Positions 34,785 through 43,241 of a DNA stretch of 64,000 bases are shown here, one piece after another. The notes under the pieces were generated by a model. It was given only the letters and a program-made list of their open reading frames with translations. It made no database searches and had not been told where the DNA came from. This stretch comes from Marinomonas maritima (GTDB taxonomy: Bacteria > Pseudomonadota > Gammaproteobacteria > Pseudomonadales > Marinomonadaceae). Made by a program: the position numbers and the translations under genes. The stretch's first letter is position 1. Each line of letters opens with the position of its first letter. Where the stretch lies: contig NZ_JAMZEG020000005.1 of the NCBI RefSeq assembly GCF_024435075.2, positions 62,001 through 126,000 of the forward strand, in the 5' to 3' direction.

Positions 34785-35000
34785 TTATTCTACGTCTTGT
34801 TTGGAGGTGTTTGGCTGATTTTGCTCTTTTTTAGCCGCTTTTTCACGATCCATTTTGATTGAGTTACGATAGCCGCCTAGTGCGGCCAAAGCGCCGATGA
34901 TAAAACTCATGTACAACGGAATTTCAAACAACATAGTGATACTAATAAAAACACAACCGACGGCCAAACCTTCAATAAAGGGTTTAAGTTGCTTGGGCAT
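34785..35000 (-). CDS. Small two-span membrane protein, hypothetical
   Basis: The 71-residue protein (start 35000, GGAG seven bases upstream) has two predicted membrane segments, FIEGLAVGCVFISITMLFEI and PLYMSFIIGALAALGG. A charged tail follows (MDREKAAKKEQNQPNTSKQD). The stop is one base from the truncated haemoglobin start, so the two genes form a tight pair. I do not recognise the family. It could anchor or assist the globin at the membrane, but nothing in the sequence shows this directly. Confidence 0.68.
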   Translation of the reverse strand: MPKQLKPFIEGLAVGCVFISITMLFEIPLYMSFIIGALAALGGYRNSIKMDREKAAKKEQNQPNTSKQDVE

Positions 35001-35331
35001 AAGTTTTCTCCGGAAGATGAAAAATAAGCGCAAGTTTAGCAAATTTATACGACGATGCGAGCCAGATTGTGGAAAAAAGCATGAGTTATCCCATATTTGA
35101 GAAATATAGAATCAACTGTCTTTTATTTTCTTGCTATGTGGACAAGTGATTGAAATACGAAATTAATGGTCATGTATGGTCTCCTTGTGGTTGAAAAACG
35201 CACAAAAACATTAAGGTCTGACGCTAAATGTGAATAACTGCTATGATTTTCCACAGATCACGGCAAGTAACAATGATTGGTTTGGTTGAGTTTTATCCAC
35301 AAAATATGAAATATCCACAAGTGAGACTCGT
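35001..35331. promoter_or_regulatory. Cluster of DnaA-box-like 9-mers upstream of the MATE gene
   Basis: The 331-base gap has four exact matches to TTWTNCACA: 35068-35076 (minus, TTTTCCACA), 35229-35237 (minus, TTATTCACA), 35247-35255 (plus, TTTTCCACA) and 35293-35301 (plus, TTATCCACA). One-mismatch copies lie at 35137-35145 (minus, TTGTCCACA) and 35311-35319 (plus, ATATCCACA). Chance would give about one exact match per 16 kb on both strands. No dnaA, gidA or parAB gene is near, so this is not the usual oriC context. No other feature is visible in the gap. Confidence 0.55.
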
Positions 35332-36711
35332 GTGTCGAAGTTATCCCTAAATTCTATCGTTTGCGCACATCGTGCAAATGCCCCACTGAATCGCAAGATT
35401 TGGCATATGGCATGGCCACCGATGATTTCAAATATCACAACACCCCTACTTGGTTTGGTTGATACGGCGGTCGTTGGACACTTGGGAACGGCAACACATC
35501 TTGGCGCTGTTGCGATTGGAGCAAGTGTTTTCAGCTTCTTATTTTGGGCGTTTGGTTTTTTGCGGATGGGCTCGACGGGGTTGACGGCTCAAGCTCTGGG
35601 CCAAGGCGATGATAGACGGGTTCGTGAGCTGTTGTTACAGTCGATTTTAATGGGCATTTTCATCGGTTTAATGTTGATACTGTTTCGTGCCCCTTTGATC
35701 GATCTTTTTATTCATTTGATGGCGCCCAGTGCGGATGTTGAACCTTGGGCACGCATTTATTGTGAAGCACGAATTTTCAGTGCGCCAGCGGTATTAGCAG
35801 GCTATGCCTTAATGGGTTGGTTTTTTGGCGTACAGTATTCCAAGGGCGCGCTGTGGATGTTGCTGGTGATCAACGTCGCTAACATGGCGCTCGATTATTT
35901 TGCCGTTTACGGTTTAGGAATGGCCAGTGACGGCGTAGCGTGGGCGACGGTTTTTGCGCATTACATCGGTGTGATAGTTGCGGGCATTTTAGCGTGGCAT
36001 AAGCTGAAAGGTTTCTCGGGTCATGTACCCATGCGAGCGTTGGCGCAGTGGCGTGAATATGTAGCGCTGGTGCAAGTAAATCGTTATTTGTTTGTGCGCA
36101 CTATTCTCTTGTTGCTGGTGATGTTGTTTTTTACCGCTCAGGGCGCGCGCCAAGGCGATTCCATTCTTGCCGCCAATGCCGTTTTACTGACTTTTTTGAT
36201 GATCATCTCGAATGCGTTAGATGGCTTTGCGTTTTCTGTGGAAGCCTTGTGTGGTGAATATTATGGCCGTAAAGACAAGGCCAACTTTAAGAAAGTGATT
36301 CAGCTTTCAACCTATTGGGCTTTGTTGGCGGCTTTGATTTTGATGTTCATTTTCTGGATTTTTGGTAATCAAATCATTGGCTTATTGACGAGTGTTCAAA
36401 GCGTCCGTGACGACGCCGCACTGTACCTACCTTGGCTGATTTTCTTTCCACTGTTGGGTATTTGGTCGTTTATGTTGGATGGCATCTTCATCGGTACAAC
36501 CAGCGTAAAACAAATGCAAAATACCATGATTATCTGTGTTCTCGGTGTTTTCTTTCCTGTTTGGTACTTCTCTCAACATCTTGGTAATGAAGGCCTAGGC
36601 AATCATGGTTTATGGCTTAGCCTTGCTGTGTTGTTCATTGCTAGAGCGATCACGCTATATTGGTGTTATTTACAAAATATGAAGAAAGGCGTGTGGTTTA
36701 AAAACCAGTAA
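35332..36711 (+). CDS. MATE family efflux transporter, DinF-like
   Basis: This 459-residue inner-membrane protein has about 12 membrane segments and exports drugs or metabolites using a Na+ or H+ gradient. It opens with KIWHMAWPPMISNITTPLLG and LVDTAVVGHLG, the DinF branch pattern, followed by FLRMGSTGLTAQALGQGD; ALDGFAFSVEALCGEYYG near 286-303 begins the second half. The GTG start at 35332 has only a weak ribosome binding site. The upstream gap carries several DnaA-box-like sequences, one close to the start codon. Confidence 0.88.
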   Translation: MSKLSLNSIVCAHRANAPLNRKIWHMAWPPMISNITTPLLGLVDTAVVGHLGTATHLGAVAIGASVFSFLFWAFGFLRMGSTGLTAQALGQGDDRRVRELLLQSILMGIFIGLMLILFRAPLIDLFIHLMAPSADVEPWARIYCEARIFSAPAVLAGYALMGWFFGVQYSKGALWMLLVINVANMALDYFAVYGLGMASDGVAWATVFAHYIGVIVAGILAWHKLKGFSGHVPMRALAQWREYVALVQVNRYLFVRTILLLLVMLFFTAQGARQGDSILAANAVLLTFLMIISNALDGFAFSVEALCGEYYGRKDKANFKKVIQLSTYWALLAALILMFIFWIFGNQIIGLLTSVQSVRDDAALYLPWLIFFPLLGIWSFMLDGIFIGTTSVKQMQNTMIICVLGVFFPVWYFSQHLGNEGLGNHGLWLSLAVLFIARAITLYWCYLQNMKKGVWFKNQ

Positions 36712-36716
36712 TCCTA

Positions 36717-37493
36717 TCAACGCGGATTTTGGTGCTCGTTTCTTCGTAGCGAGCGCTGTATCCGTGTTTCTTCTTGGCGCATTTTAAGTAAGTTATCTTC
36801 CACAAATACCAAGTGTGTGTGAGCGGCGGCTCTCGCCTCTTCTGCTTTACCTTCCATGATGGCTTGATAAAGGTGAGTGTGCTGCTCCATAACACGCTGC
36901 CGTGCGGCTTTTTTCTCGAATAAATTCTTTAAATTACTCGAAATACTTTTTGCTAACATAGCGTGCAGACTGCGTAGCGTGTGTAACAAGACCACATTAT
37001 GAGCCGCTTCGGCAATGATCATGTGAAACTCTACGTCGAGCTTGGCCTCCAGCGCGAAAGCTTGGTTTTGGTTGGCTTCTACCAGCTGAGTAAAGCACTG
37101 TGTGAGTTTGTCTTTATCGGTGTTGGTGCTTCGCAATGCGGCGTAATAAGCGGCAAGGCTTTCCAATGCGTCACGAAACTCTAATTGGTCGTATAAGAAC
37201 TCGTCGTGGGCGCAGAGTAAATCTTGCAGCGGATCGGCAAAAGAACTACCAAGTTGTTCTGAAACATAGGTTCCGCCGCCATGACGACTGAATAATACGC
37301 CGCGAGCGATCAGCTTTTGAATGGCTTCTCGTAATGACGGACGTGACACGTCAAATCGTGCGGCCAGTTCACGCTCTGCTGGGAGTTTTTGCCCTGCCGT
37401 GAAACTGCCTTCTACGATCATGCTTTCGAGTTCTTTCATGATGATGTCGGAGATTTTGGGTTGTTTAACACGACCAAAGTGATTGGATTCCAT
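36717..37493 (-). CDS. GntR family regulator, FadR/PdhR/LldR type
   Basis: The 258-residue start at 37493 has AGGG seven bases upstream. The winged helix reads SDIIMKELESMIVEGSFTAG, then RELAARFDVSRPSLREAIQK, and GVLFSRHGGGTYV closes the wing. An FCD domain follows, with His residues in VEFHMIIAEAAHN and AAHTHLVFVE. It is divergent from the D-lactate dehydrogenase gene, with two TGGT-N3-ACCA palindromes between, exactly the operator type of PdhR and LldR. Regulation by lactate or pyruvate is the best guess. Confidence 0.88.
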   Translation of the reverse strand: MESNHFGRVKQPKISDIIMKELESMIVEGSFTAGQKLPAERELAARFDVSRPSLREAIQKLIARGVLFSRHGGGTYVSEQLGSSFADPLQDLLCAHDEFLYDQLEFRDALESLAAYYAALRSTNTDKDKLTQCFTQLVEANQNQAFALEAKLDVEFHMIIAEAAHNVVLLHTLRSLHAMLAKSISSNLKNLFEKKAARQRVMEQHTHLYQAIMEGKAEEARAAAHTHLVFVEDNLLKMRQEETRIQRSLRRNEHQNPR

Positions 37494-37545
37494 GATTTTC
37501 CCTAAAATTAGTTTCTTTAAAGACTTCTGTGCATAACTTAAAAAG

Positions 37546-37668
37546 TGGTAAAACCAATTGATATTGTCGCTAAAATACACGAAATGGTGTCTAAACTAGT
37601 AGTTGACAAAGTTTCTCAAGCTTCTTAATGTTCCTTGTATTCAGAAGGTAAATTGGTCTTACCAATTT
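37546..37668. promoter_or_regulatory. Two PdhR/LldR-type operators
   Basis: TGGTAAAACCA lies at 37546-37556 and AAATTGGTCTTACCAATTT at 37650-37668; the latter is a perfect 8-3-8 palindrome. Both fit the ATTGGTNNNACCAAT consensus of FadR-subfamily GntR regulators. One lies near each of the two divergent genes, centred 108 bases apart, a spacing that would allow DNA looping. Confidence 0.75.
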
Positions 37669-37723
37669 GTCTAGCATTTATTCTTTGATAATAAAAAATA
37701 GGCTACTCGCCGTGGAATGTCTG

Positions 37724-40606
37724 ATGAACTCTGCCTCAACTGCTAATGACTCGCTTGCTTATAAAGCAGCGCAATACCGTGATCTATACCTTGCCCTGAA
37801 AGACGCTAAAGACGGCGCGATTGATGAGACTCGATTAATCCAAGACCCACTTCGAACGTTAGCGTACGGGACGGATGCGAGTTTTTATCGATTGATTCCA
37901 CAACTTGTAGTGCGCGTGGACAACGAAGACGACGTGCAGTTGGTGTTGAAAGAAGCCAGAAAACGCCATTTACCTGTGACGTTCCGTGCCGCGGGGACTA
38001 GCTTGTCGGGGCAAGCAGTAACAGATTCCATCTTGATGCAATTATCGGATCAGTGGAAAGGCCATAAAATTCATCAACATGGCCATAGTGTTTCCCTTCA
38101 GCCCGGTATTATCGGTGCTCGAGCTAATCAATTGCTCGCGCCGTTTCAACGAAAGATCGGACCAGATCCCGCGTCCATCAATGCCTGTATGATTGGTGGC
38201 ATCGCAGCGAACAATGCCAGCGGCATGTGTTGTGGAACCGCACAAAACAGTTATCACACAATTCAAAGTGCGCGTTTAATTTTCGCTGATGGTTCTTTAT
38301 TGGATACCGCTGACGACGCCAGCCGTTTGGCGTTTGCTAATAGCCACGCTGATTTATTAGATACATTAACGCGCTTATCAGAGAGCGTGAAAGCCAATAT
38401 CGAATTGGCCCATAAAATCAGACACAAATATCGATTAAAAAATACTACAGGATACAGTTTAAACAGCTTGATCGACTTCGACGATCCGTTCGATATTCTG
38501 CTGCATTTGATGATTGGCTCAGAAGGCACTTTGGGTTTTATCAGCGAAGTGACCTATGAAACGGTATTGGATCATCCCATCAAAGCCGCCGCGATGATCT
38601 TCTTCGATAACATGGAAGTCACTTGTCATGCAGTAACCGCTTTAAAAAGCGCGCCAGTGTCGGCGGTGGAATTAATTGACCGTGCAGGTTTGAAAGCCGT
38701 GGAAGACAAGCCTGGCATGCCTGAGATGTTAAAAACGCTTGGACCCAATGCCGCGGGATTATTGATTGATGTTCGTGCCTCCGACACGAAAGAATTAGAC
38801 GCTAACCTTGTGGCTGTTTCTGAAGCATTAAACGGGTTAGAGACGATTAACGAGATTAAATTTACCCAAGACAAAACCATTTACGACTCTTATTGGAAAA
38901 TCCGAAAAGGCCTGTTTCCTGCGGTTGGCGCGGTGCGCCCTGTTGGTACCACGGTGATCATTGAAGACGTGGCTTTCCCTGTTGAACAGCTTGCAGAAGG
39001 TGTATTGGAGCTTCAAGGTATTTTTCAGAAGCACGGTTATTCTGAAGCCATTCTGTTCGGTCATGCGCTAGAAGGTAATTTACACTTTGTGTTTACTCAA
39101 GGCTTTGAAGACCCAGCGGAAGTCACTCGTTACGAAAAGCTGATGAATGAAGTGGCGCATTTAGTCGCCGTTAAATACCAAGGTTCCTTGAAAGCAGAAC
39201 ACGGCACAGGCCGAAATATGGCGCCGTTTGTTGAGCTGGAATGGGGTAAAGAAGCCTACGATATTATGTGGGAAATCAAACGTGCCTTTGACCCACAAAC
39301 ATTATTGAATCCAGACGTCATCCTTTCTCACAATGCAAATTTGCATGTGCAGAATTTAAAGCCAATGCCAAAGGCAAACGACAAGGTTGATACTTGTATC
39401 GAATGCGGTTTTTGTGAACCTATTTGTCCTTCTAAATCGCTTACATTAAGCCCTCGCCAACGAATTGTTATTTGGCGTGAAATTCAAGGTTTACGTGCTT
39501 CAGGAAAAGACCCTGAACGCCTGTCGGTATTGCAAAAAGACTATGATTATCAATCGATTGACACTTGTGCAGCCTGTGGTTTGTGTTCAACACAATGCCC
39601 TGTTGGCATCAACACGGGTGATTTAACGAGAGAGCTACGACACGACAGAAACCCAGACAGTAAAGTCGGCTATTGGGTCGCGGATCATTTTGAAGGTGTC
39701 ACCAAAACCGCTAAGCTTGGGCTGACTGTTGCTAATGGCGCGCGTCATATTCTTGGAGATTCAGGAATGAACTTGGCGACGTCTATGATGAATACGGTGA
39801 CTGGCGGATTGGTTCCTAAATGGCACAACCAAATGCCGAAACCAGCGGGCTTGATTCCTGTGATTCAATGCAATGATTTGGAATCGACAGATACTTTAAA
39901 AGAAGTGGTTTACTTCCCTAGTTGTGCAACGCGAGTGATGGGTGTTGGCCCACATTCAAGCGACAAACGGACGGTTATGGACGTGATGTTTTCTGTACTT
40001 AAAAAAGCAGGCTATAAAATAATTGTACCTGAAGGTGTTGAAAGCCAATGTTGCGGCATGGCATTCCAGTCCAAAGGTCAATTCGATGCGGCAAAGCAAA
40101 AAGCCAATGATCTCAATAGTTTATTGTTAGCCGCGAGCGACAATGGCCGCATACCTATTGTTTGTGACGTGAGCCCTTGCTTGCTACGCATGAAGGAAAG
40201 CCTTGATCCTCGCTTAGAATTACACGAACAAGTGGGCTTTCTATCAACGCATGTGATGCCCAATCTAAGGATGAAAGAAAAACTCGGCAAAATAGCGCTT
40301 CATGTTACTTGCAGCACAACCCGCATGGGACTTGCCGACAGCTTCGTGCAGCTGGCACATCAACTTGCCGACGAAGTCGTGATTCCGCCAGACATTAGCT
40401 GCTGTGGCTTTGCGGGCGACAAAGGCTTCTCGACACCCGAACTTAACGCCAGCGCTTTAAAGACCTTAGCCAAAGCGGTAGAAGGCTGTGAAGTGGGTTA
40501 CTCAAACAGCCGCACCTGCGAGATTGGTTTATCAGAACACAGTGGCATCGAATATCATTCCATCGTTTATCTGGTTGATCAATTGTCGCACCCTTTAGTT
40601 TCTTAG
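37724..40606 (+). CDS. Respiratory FAD/Fe-S D-lactate dehydrogenase (Dld-II type)
   Basis: This large fusion oxidises D-lactate (or another D-2-hydroxy acid) and passes electrons towards quinone. The 960-residue protein has a PCMH-type FAD domain (VTFRAAGTSLSGQAVTDSIL, then IGPDPASINACMIGGIAANN), an FAD-oxidase C domain, two cysteine clusters and two CCG domains. The clusters are CIECGFCEPICP near 558 and CAACGLCSTQCP near 615; the CCG domains are CCGMAF near 777 and CCGFAG near 893. The start at 37724 follows GGA by seven bases. The divergent LldR-like regulator supports lactate. D-2-hydroxyglutarate is an alternative substrate. Confidence 0.85.
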   Translation: MNSASTANDSLAYKAAQYRDLYLALKDAKDGAIDETRLIQDPLRTLAYGTDASFYRLIPQLVVRVDNEDDVQLVLKEARKRHLPVTFRAAGTSLSGQAVTDSILMQLSDQWKGHKIHQHGHSVSLQPGIIGARANQLLAPFQRKIGPDPASINACMIGGIAANNASGMCCGTAQNSYHTIQSARLIFADGSLLDTADDASRLAFANSHADLLDTLTRLSESVKANIELAHKIRHKYRLKNTTGYSLNSLIDFDDPFDILLHLMIGSEGTLGFISEVTYETVLDHPIKAAAMIFFDNMEVTCHAVTALKSAPVSAVELIDRAGLKAVEDKPGMPEMLKTLGPNAAGLLIDVRASDTKELDANLVAVSEALNGLETINEIKFTQDKTIYDSYWKIRKGLFPAVGAVRPVGTTVIIEDVAFPVEQLAEGVLELQGIFQKHGYSEAILFGHALEGNLHFVFTQGFEDPAEVTRYEKLMNEVAHLVAVKYQGSLKAEHGTGRNMAPFVELEWGKEAYDIMWEIKRAFDPQTLLNPDVILSHNANLHVQNLKPMPKANDKVDTCIECGFCEPICPSKSLTLSPRQRIVIWREIQGLRASGKDPERLSVLQKDYDYQSIDTCAACGLCSTQCPVGINTGDLTRELRHDRNPDSKVGYWVADHFEGVTKTAKLGLTVANGARHILGDSGMNLATSMMNTVTGGLVPKWHNQMPKPAGLIPVIQCNDLESTDTLKEVVYFPSCATRVMGVGPHSSDKRTVMDVMFSVLKKAGYKIIVPEGVESQCCGMAFQSKGQFDAAKQKANDLNSLLLAASDNGRIPIVCDVSPCLLRMKESLDPRLELHEQVGFLSTHVMPNLRMKEKLGKIALHVTCSTTRMGLADSFVQLAHQLADEVVIPPDISCCGFAGDKGFSTPELNASALKTLAKAVEGCEVGYSNSRTCEIGLSEHSGIEYHSIVYLVDQLSHPLVS

Positions 40607-40617
40607 GCTCGCTTATT

Positions 40618-40669
40618 AATAGGACGTTTTGCTTGCGTCACTGACGTCGTCAGCGCAAAACGTCCTATT
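40618..40669. repeat. Perfect 15-base inverted repeat with an inner palindrome
   Basis: AATAGGACGTTTTGC (40618-40632) is exactly complementary to GCAAAACGTCCTATT (40655-40669), 22 bases apart. The spacer contains a second perfect palindrome, CTGACG-T-CGTCAG (40641-40653). There is no T tail, so it is not a standard terminator. The right arm overlaps the last codon and stop of the KAP fragment, so it marks the break point of that gene. It may be the end of a small mobile element or a stable RNA 3' structure for the dehydrogenase transcript. Confidence 0.65.
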
Positions 40670-40862
40670 GAACTGCTTGTATAATTGGTGAATTCGTAAC
40701 AAAGAAAGTTTTCCCTGTTCCCCACACGCCATTGAGGTTTACAACATAGACATTATCTTTTGTGTCGCGCCCTTTTAAATATTGAGTAAAACGCTCCGCG
40801 AGTTCTTTTCGATTATTCCCTGCCGCGCAACCGGCAAAGGCTTCAGTTTTGGTATCGCTCAT
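40665..40862 (-). pseudogene. N-terminal fragment of a KAP-type P-loop NTPase
   Basis: Only 65 codons remain. The fragment has a good ribosome binding site (AAGGA seven bases before the ATG) and begins MSDTKTEAFAGCAAGNNRKE. A strand-loop-helix with Walker A follows, YVVNLNGVWGTGKTFFVTN (Lys51). KAP NTPases have just such an N-terminal NLxGxWGxGKT motif and normally run to several hundred residues. The frame ends SPIIQAVQ at the inverted repeat at 40618-40669. The rest of the gene is absent, so it is a remnant, perhaps of a phage-defence gene. Confidence 0.6.
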
Positions 40863-41005
40863 AGGGCATTCCTTTGTTAAATCAACCTAATAATAGTCTA
40901 TGTCACAAAATCAAAGTTTCATGCCAGTCACAAGATCAATCCTGCGCGGATGTTTGCGCTTTAGCGTCGGGGCGCGGGTTGATCTGGTGATAGCGACACT
41001 GCGGA

Positions 41006-41812
41006 CTAAAGCATAAACGTTGAATACAAGCCAAATCCACAAACGATGAGTAGCGCCCAGCCGACGAATTGAAAGAAGACGGGTGTTTCGGCTTTTTGAA
41101 TGCGGTTGTGGAGCTTTTGCCCAAACACATGGCCCAGTAAGGCGCATGGTAATAACCAAAGCTGATGAATAAGTTGTAGGTCGATGCCAGCGATGAGGAA
41201 AGACACCATTTTGATCATCACGAGAATGAACCAGAGCACAAACAGAGTATCGCGAAGTTGGTGACGCGGTACTTTGGTGGCGAAGACGGAGACGATGAGC
41301 GGAGCGCCAATTAAGGAGGTGCCGCTGACGTAGCCGCCGAGCATAAGGAAGATGGTGTCGAGGAATTTGTTGTTGGTATAAAACGGTTTATTGAGGATAT
41401 AAGACACGGCGAATACGGAGACGATGACAAAAATCACGCCGGTGACGATGTTGCCCGGTAAGGTCAATAAACCAAATACGCCAATCAGTTTGGGCACAAT
41501 CATGATGCCGAGGGCTTTTTTTAAGTAACCCCATGCAATGTTGCCCTGCTCTTCTTTCGGCGCTTTACCTTGCTCTGCGGCGAGGATGGCTTGCTGTTTG
41601 GTCTTTTTCGCTCCTTGCCAAGCAATCCAGCTCGAAAATACGAGCAAATGCACGGAAATGATCGGTAAGAATAATAACGGGTCGTTTTTCACTAGTAATA
41701 GGAAGGGCAAAGCAAGCACGGCACCGCCAAATCCTAAGCCACTGCGAACAAAGCCGCTCCAAATAAAAATGGCGCCAATTAAGGCATATTGCCACCAGAT
41801 TAAGTTTTCCAT
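41006..41812 (-). CDS. TauE/SafE (TSUP) family membrane transporter
   Basis: This 268-residue inner-membrane protein has about eight membrane segments and belongs to the family that exports sulfite, sulfoacetate and related organic anions. The first segment reads ALIGAIFIWSGFVRSGLGFG with GGAVLALPFLLL after it, a family hallmark. The second repeat has GGYVSGTSLIGAPLIVSVFA. AAGGAC before the start supports 41812. It stands alone after a LysR gene in the same direction. The 143 bases between it and the KAP fragment hold nothing recognisable. Confidence 0.85.
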   Translation of the reverse strand: MENLIWWQYALIGAIFIWSGFVRSGLGFGGAVLALPFLLLVKNDPLLFLPIISVHLLVFSSWIAWQGAKKTKQQAILAAEQGKAPKEEQGNIAWGYLKKALGIMIVPKLIGVFGLLTLPGNIVTGVIFVIVSVFAVSYILNKPFYTNNKFLDTIFLMLGGYVSGTSLIGAPLIVSVFATKVPRHQLRDTLFVLWFILVMIKMVSFLIAGIDLQLIHQLWLLPCALLGHVFGQKLHNRIQKAETPVFFQFVGWALLIVCGFGLYSTFML

Positions 41813-41884
41813 GCTTGTCCTTTGGGAATATCAGAGAAAGAGAGTTGACGCTTTGGTTAGTGTAACTAAGTTTTCATTTATAGA

Positions 41885-42775
41885 CTAAGGGCTTGGGTGA
41901 AACCAAGTTTGTTGTTTAAGAAATTGAGTTAACTCATCTCTCAATAACTTGGCTCTGGCTGACAAGCTACGTCGATAAGGCCAGACGAAAAAAATCTCTC
42001 TATTTTGACCACGCCATTCTGGTAATACTCGAATCAACTCACCTTTTTCAAGTGCGTCATACACCATGCTCATGGGCATTAATGCAACCCCTGCGCCAGC
42101 TTTGGCAAGGTTGAGTGTGATATTCATATCGTTACTGATGTGTTGGTGTTCTTTTTTCAGCGGGTGTATTTCACCTTTGTCATTCGTTAGTAACCAATCG
42201 GGGCACACGTTGGACGCGATACTTGGAGCGTGTTGTAAGGCGTCTATCGACTCAGGTAGAGGGAATTGCACTTGGGGTGATATGACTAAAATTGGAACAA
42301 TGTGTCCAAGACGTTTTTGAATCAATGAAGAGCTAGGTTGATTCCCAGAGCGTAAAGCGATGTCTGCACGAGTGTCTCTTATGTCTTGTAGCGTATTGCT
42401 CAGTTCTATATTTAATTCAATATCTGGATATCGTTTTACAAAATCTTGCCAAAATGCATTCAGTAGTCCACTGCCCAGGTTTACCGGAGCCAATACCTTT
42501 ACGCTGCCTTTTAAACTGTTGAGAGTTTGATCTAGGTTGGAAATACGCTGGTCTAAGGCTTCGATAAATTCAGCACATTCTTGATAGTAACTTTCCCCCA
42601 CAGGCGTGAGCGTTAGCCCTTTTGTTGAACGATGTAATAACTGGCATCCTAATTTCTCTTCGAGGGCGCTGATACGACGAGATACCGTCGCGATGGTCAT
42701 ATCAAGATGCTGTGCAGCAGCAGTGAAACTGCTTTTATTAGCAGTGGTGATAAAAATTTTTAGATCATCTAGCAT
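41885..42775 (-). CDS. LysR family transcriptional regulator
   Basis: The 296-residue protein has the winged helix near 1-60 (MLDDLKIFITTANKSSFTAA, then SRRISALEEKLGCQLLHRST). A LysR substrate domain of the DmlR/AaeR-like group follows, with GSVKVLAPVNLGSGLLNAFW and GAGVALMPMSMVYDALEKGE. The ATG at 42775 is taken over the TTG at 42796, although neither has a clear ribosome binding site. The divergent gene at 42925 encodes a small DUF2798 membrane protein and is the likely target. Confidence 0.87.
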   Translation of the reverse strand: MLDDLKIFITTANKSSFTAAAQHLDMTIATVSRRISALEEKLGCQLLHRSTKGLTLTPVGESYYQECAEFIEALDQRISNLDQTLNSLKGSVKVLAPVNLGSGLLNAFWQDFVKRYPDIELNIELSNTLQDIRDTRADIALRSGNQPSSSLIQKRLGHIVPILVISPQVQFPLPESIDALQHAPSIASNVCPDWLLTNDKGEIHPLKKEHQHISNDMNITLNLAKAGAGVALMPMSMVYDALEKGELIRVLPEWRGQNREIFFVWPYRRSLSARAKLLRDELTQFLKQQTWFHPSP

Positions 42776-42924
42776 TTTGCAATTTTGTAAATTCAATTAT
42801 AAAAAATCAGTATATTTACAAATATTGTTATTTGCTAGTCTTTAAAAAGGCATTGAGTCGTTTACTGACTTTCCGTTTGGGCACTTTTTTAGAGAAGGAA
42901 TGGAAAGTTCATTAGGAGAGAAAA

Positions 42925-43140
42925 ATGAAACATAGAATTATTTTTGCAATATTTATGTCGTTTACACTGTCGTTGTTTATGTCCGCGTGGATTACGTATT
43001 TGAACATTGGTATTAGATCAGACTTTGTTACGTTTTGGATGGGGGCTTGGGCATTGGGATGGCCTGCTGCAGGTATTATCTCTTTTATTGCTGGGCCATT
43101 TTTACACAGTTTGGCTCATAAAATTGCCAGTAAGGTTTAA
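42925..43140 (+). CDS. DUF2798 small membrane protein
   Basis: The 71-residue protein has two membrane segments (IIFAIFMSFTLSLFMSAWIT and FVTFWMGAWALGWPAAGIIS) and ends in the basic LHSLAHKIASKV, as DUF2798 members do. The ribosome binding site TAGGAGAG is strong. It is divergent from the LysR gene, a frequent pairing for this family, and ends before a clear terminator. The function is unknown. Confidence 0.82.
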   Translation: MKHRIIFAIFMSFTLSLFMSAWITYLNIGIRSDFVTFWMGAWALGWPAAGIISFIAGPFLHSLAHKIASKV

Positions 43141-43174
43141 AGCAGTTTGGTAACATTAAACCTGAACTAAAGTT

Positions 43175-43208
43175 TAAAAAACCGCTAATCAGAAGTTAGC
43201 GGTTTTTT
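43175..43208. terminator. Bidirectional terminator
   Basis: AAAAAACCGCTAA and TTAGCGGTTTTTT form a perfect 13-base stem with a 7-base loop between the convergent DUF2798 and AGCS genes. Confidence 0.9.
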
Positions 43209-43241
43209 ATTGAGCTTTTATCTAGTGTTAGATGAAAGCTA

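Noticed and set aside
35068..35319. Calling the DnaA-box cluster the chromosomal origin oriC
   Set aside because: There is no dnaA, dnaN, gidA, rpmH or parAB nearby and no clear AT-rich 13-mer array; only the box cluster itself is supported.
40920..41014. Short GC-richer plus-strand frame between the KAP fragment and the TauE/SafE gene
   Set aside because: About 31 codons, no ribosome binding site and no recognisable homology; it may be a remnant but cannot be supported.
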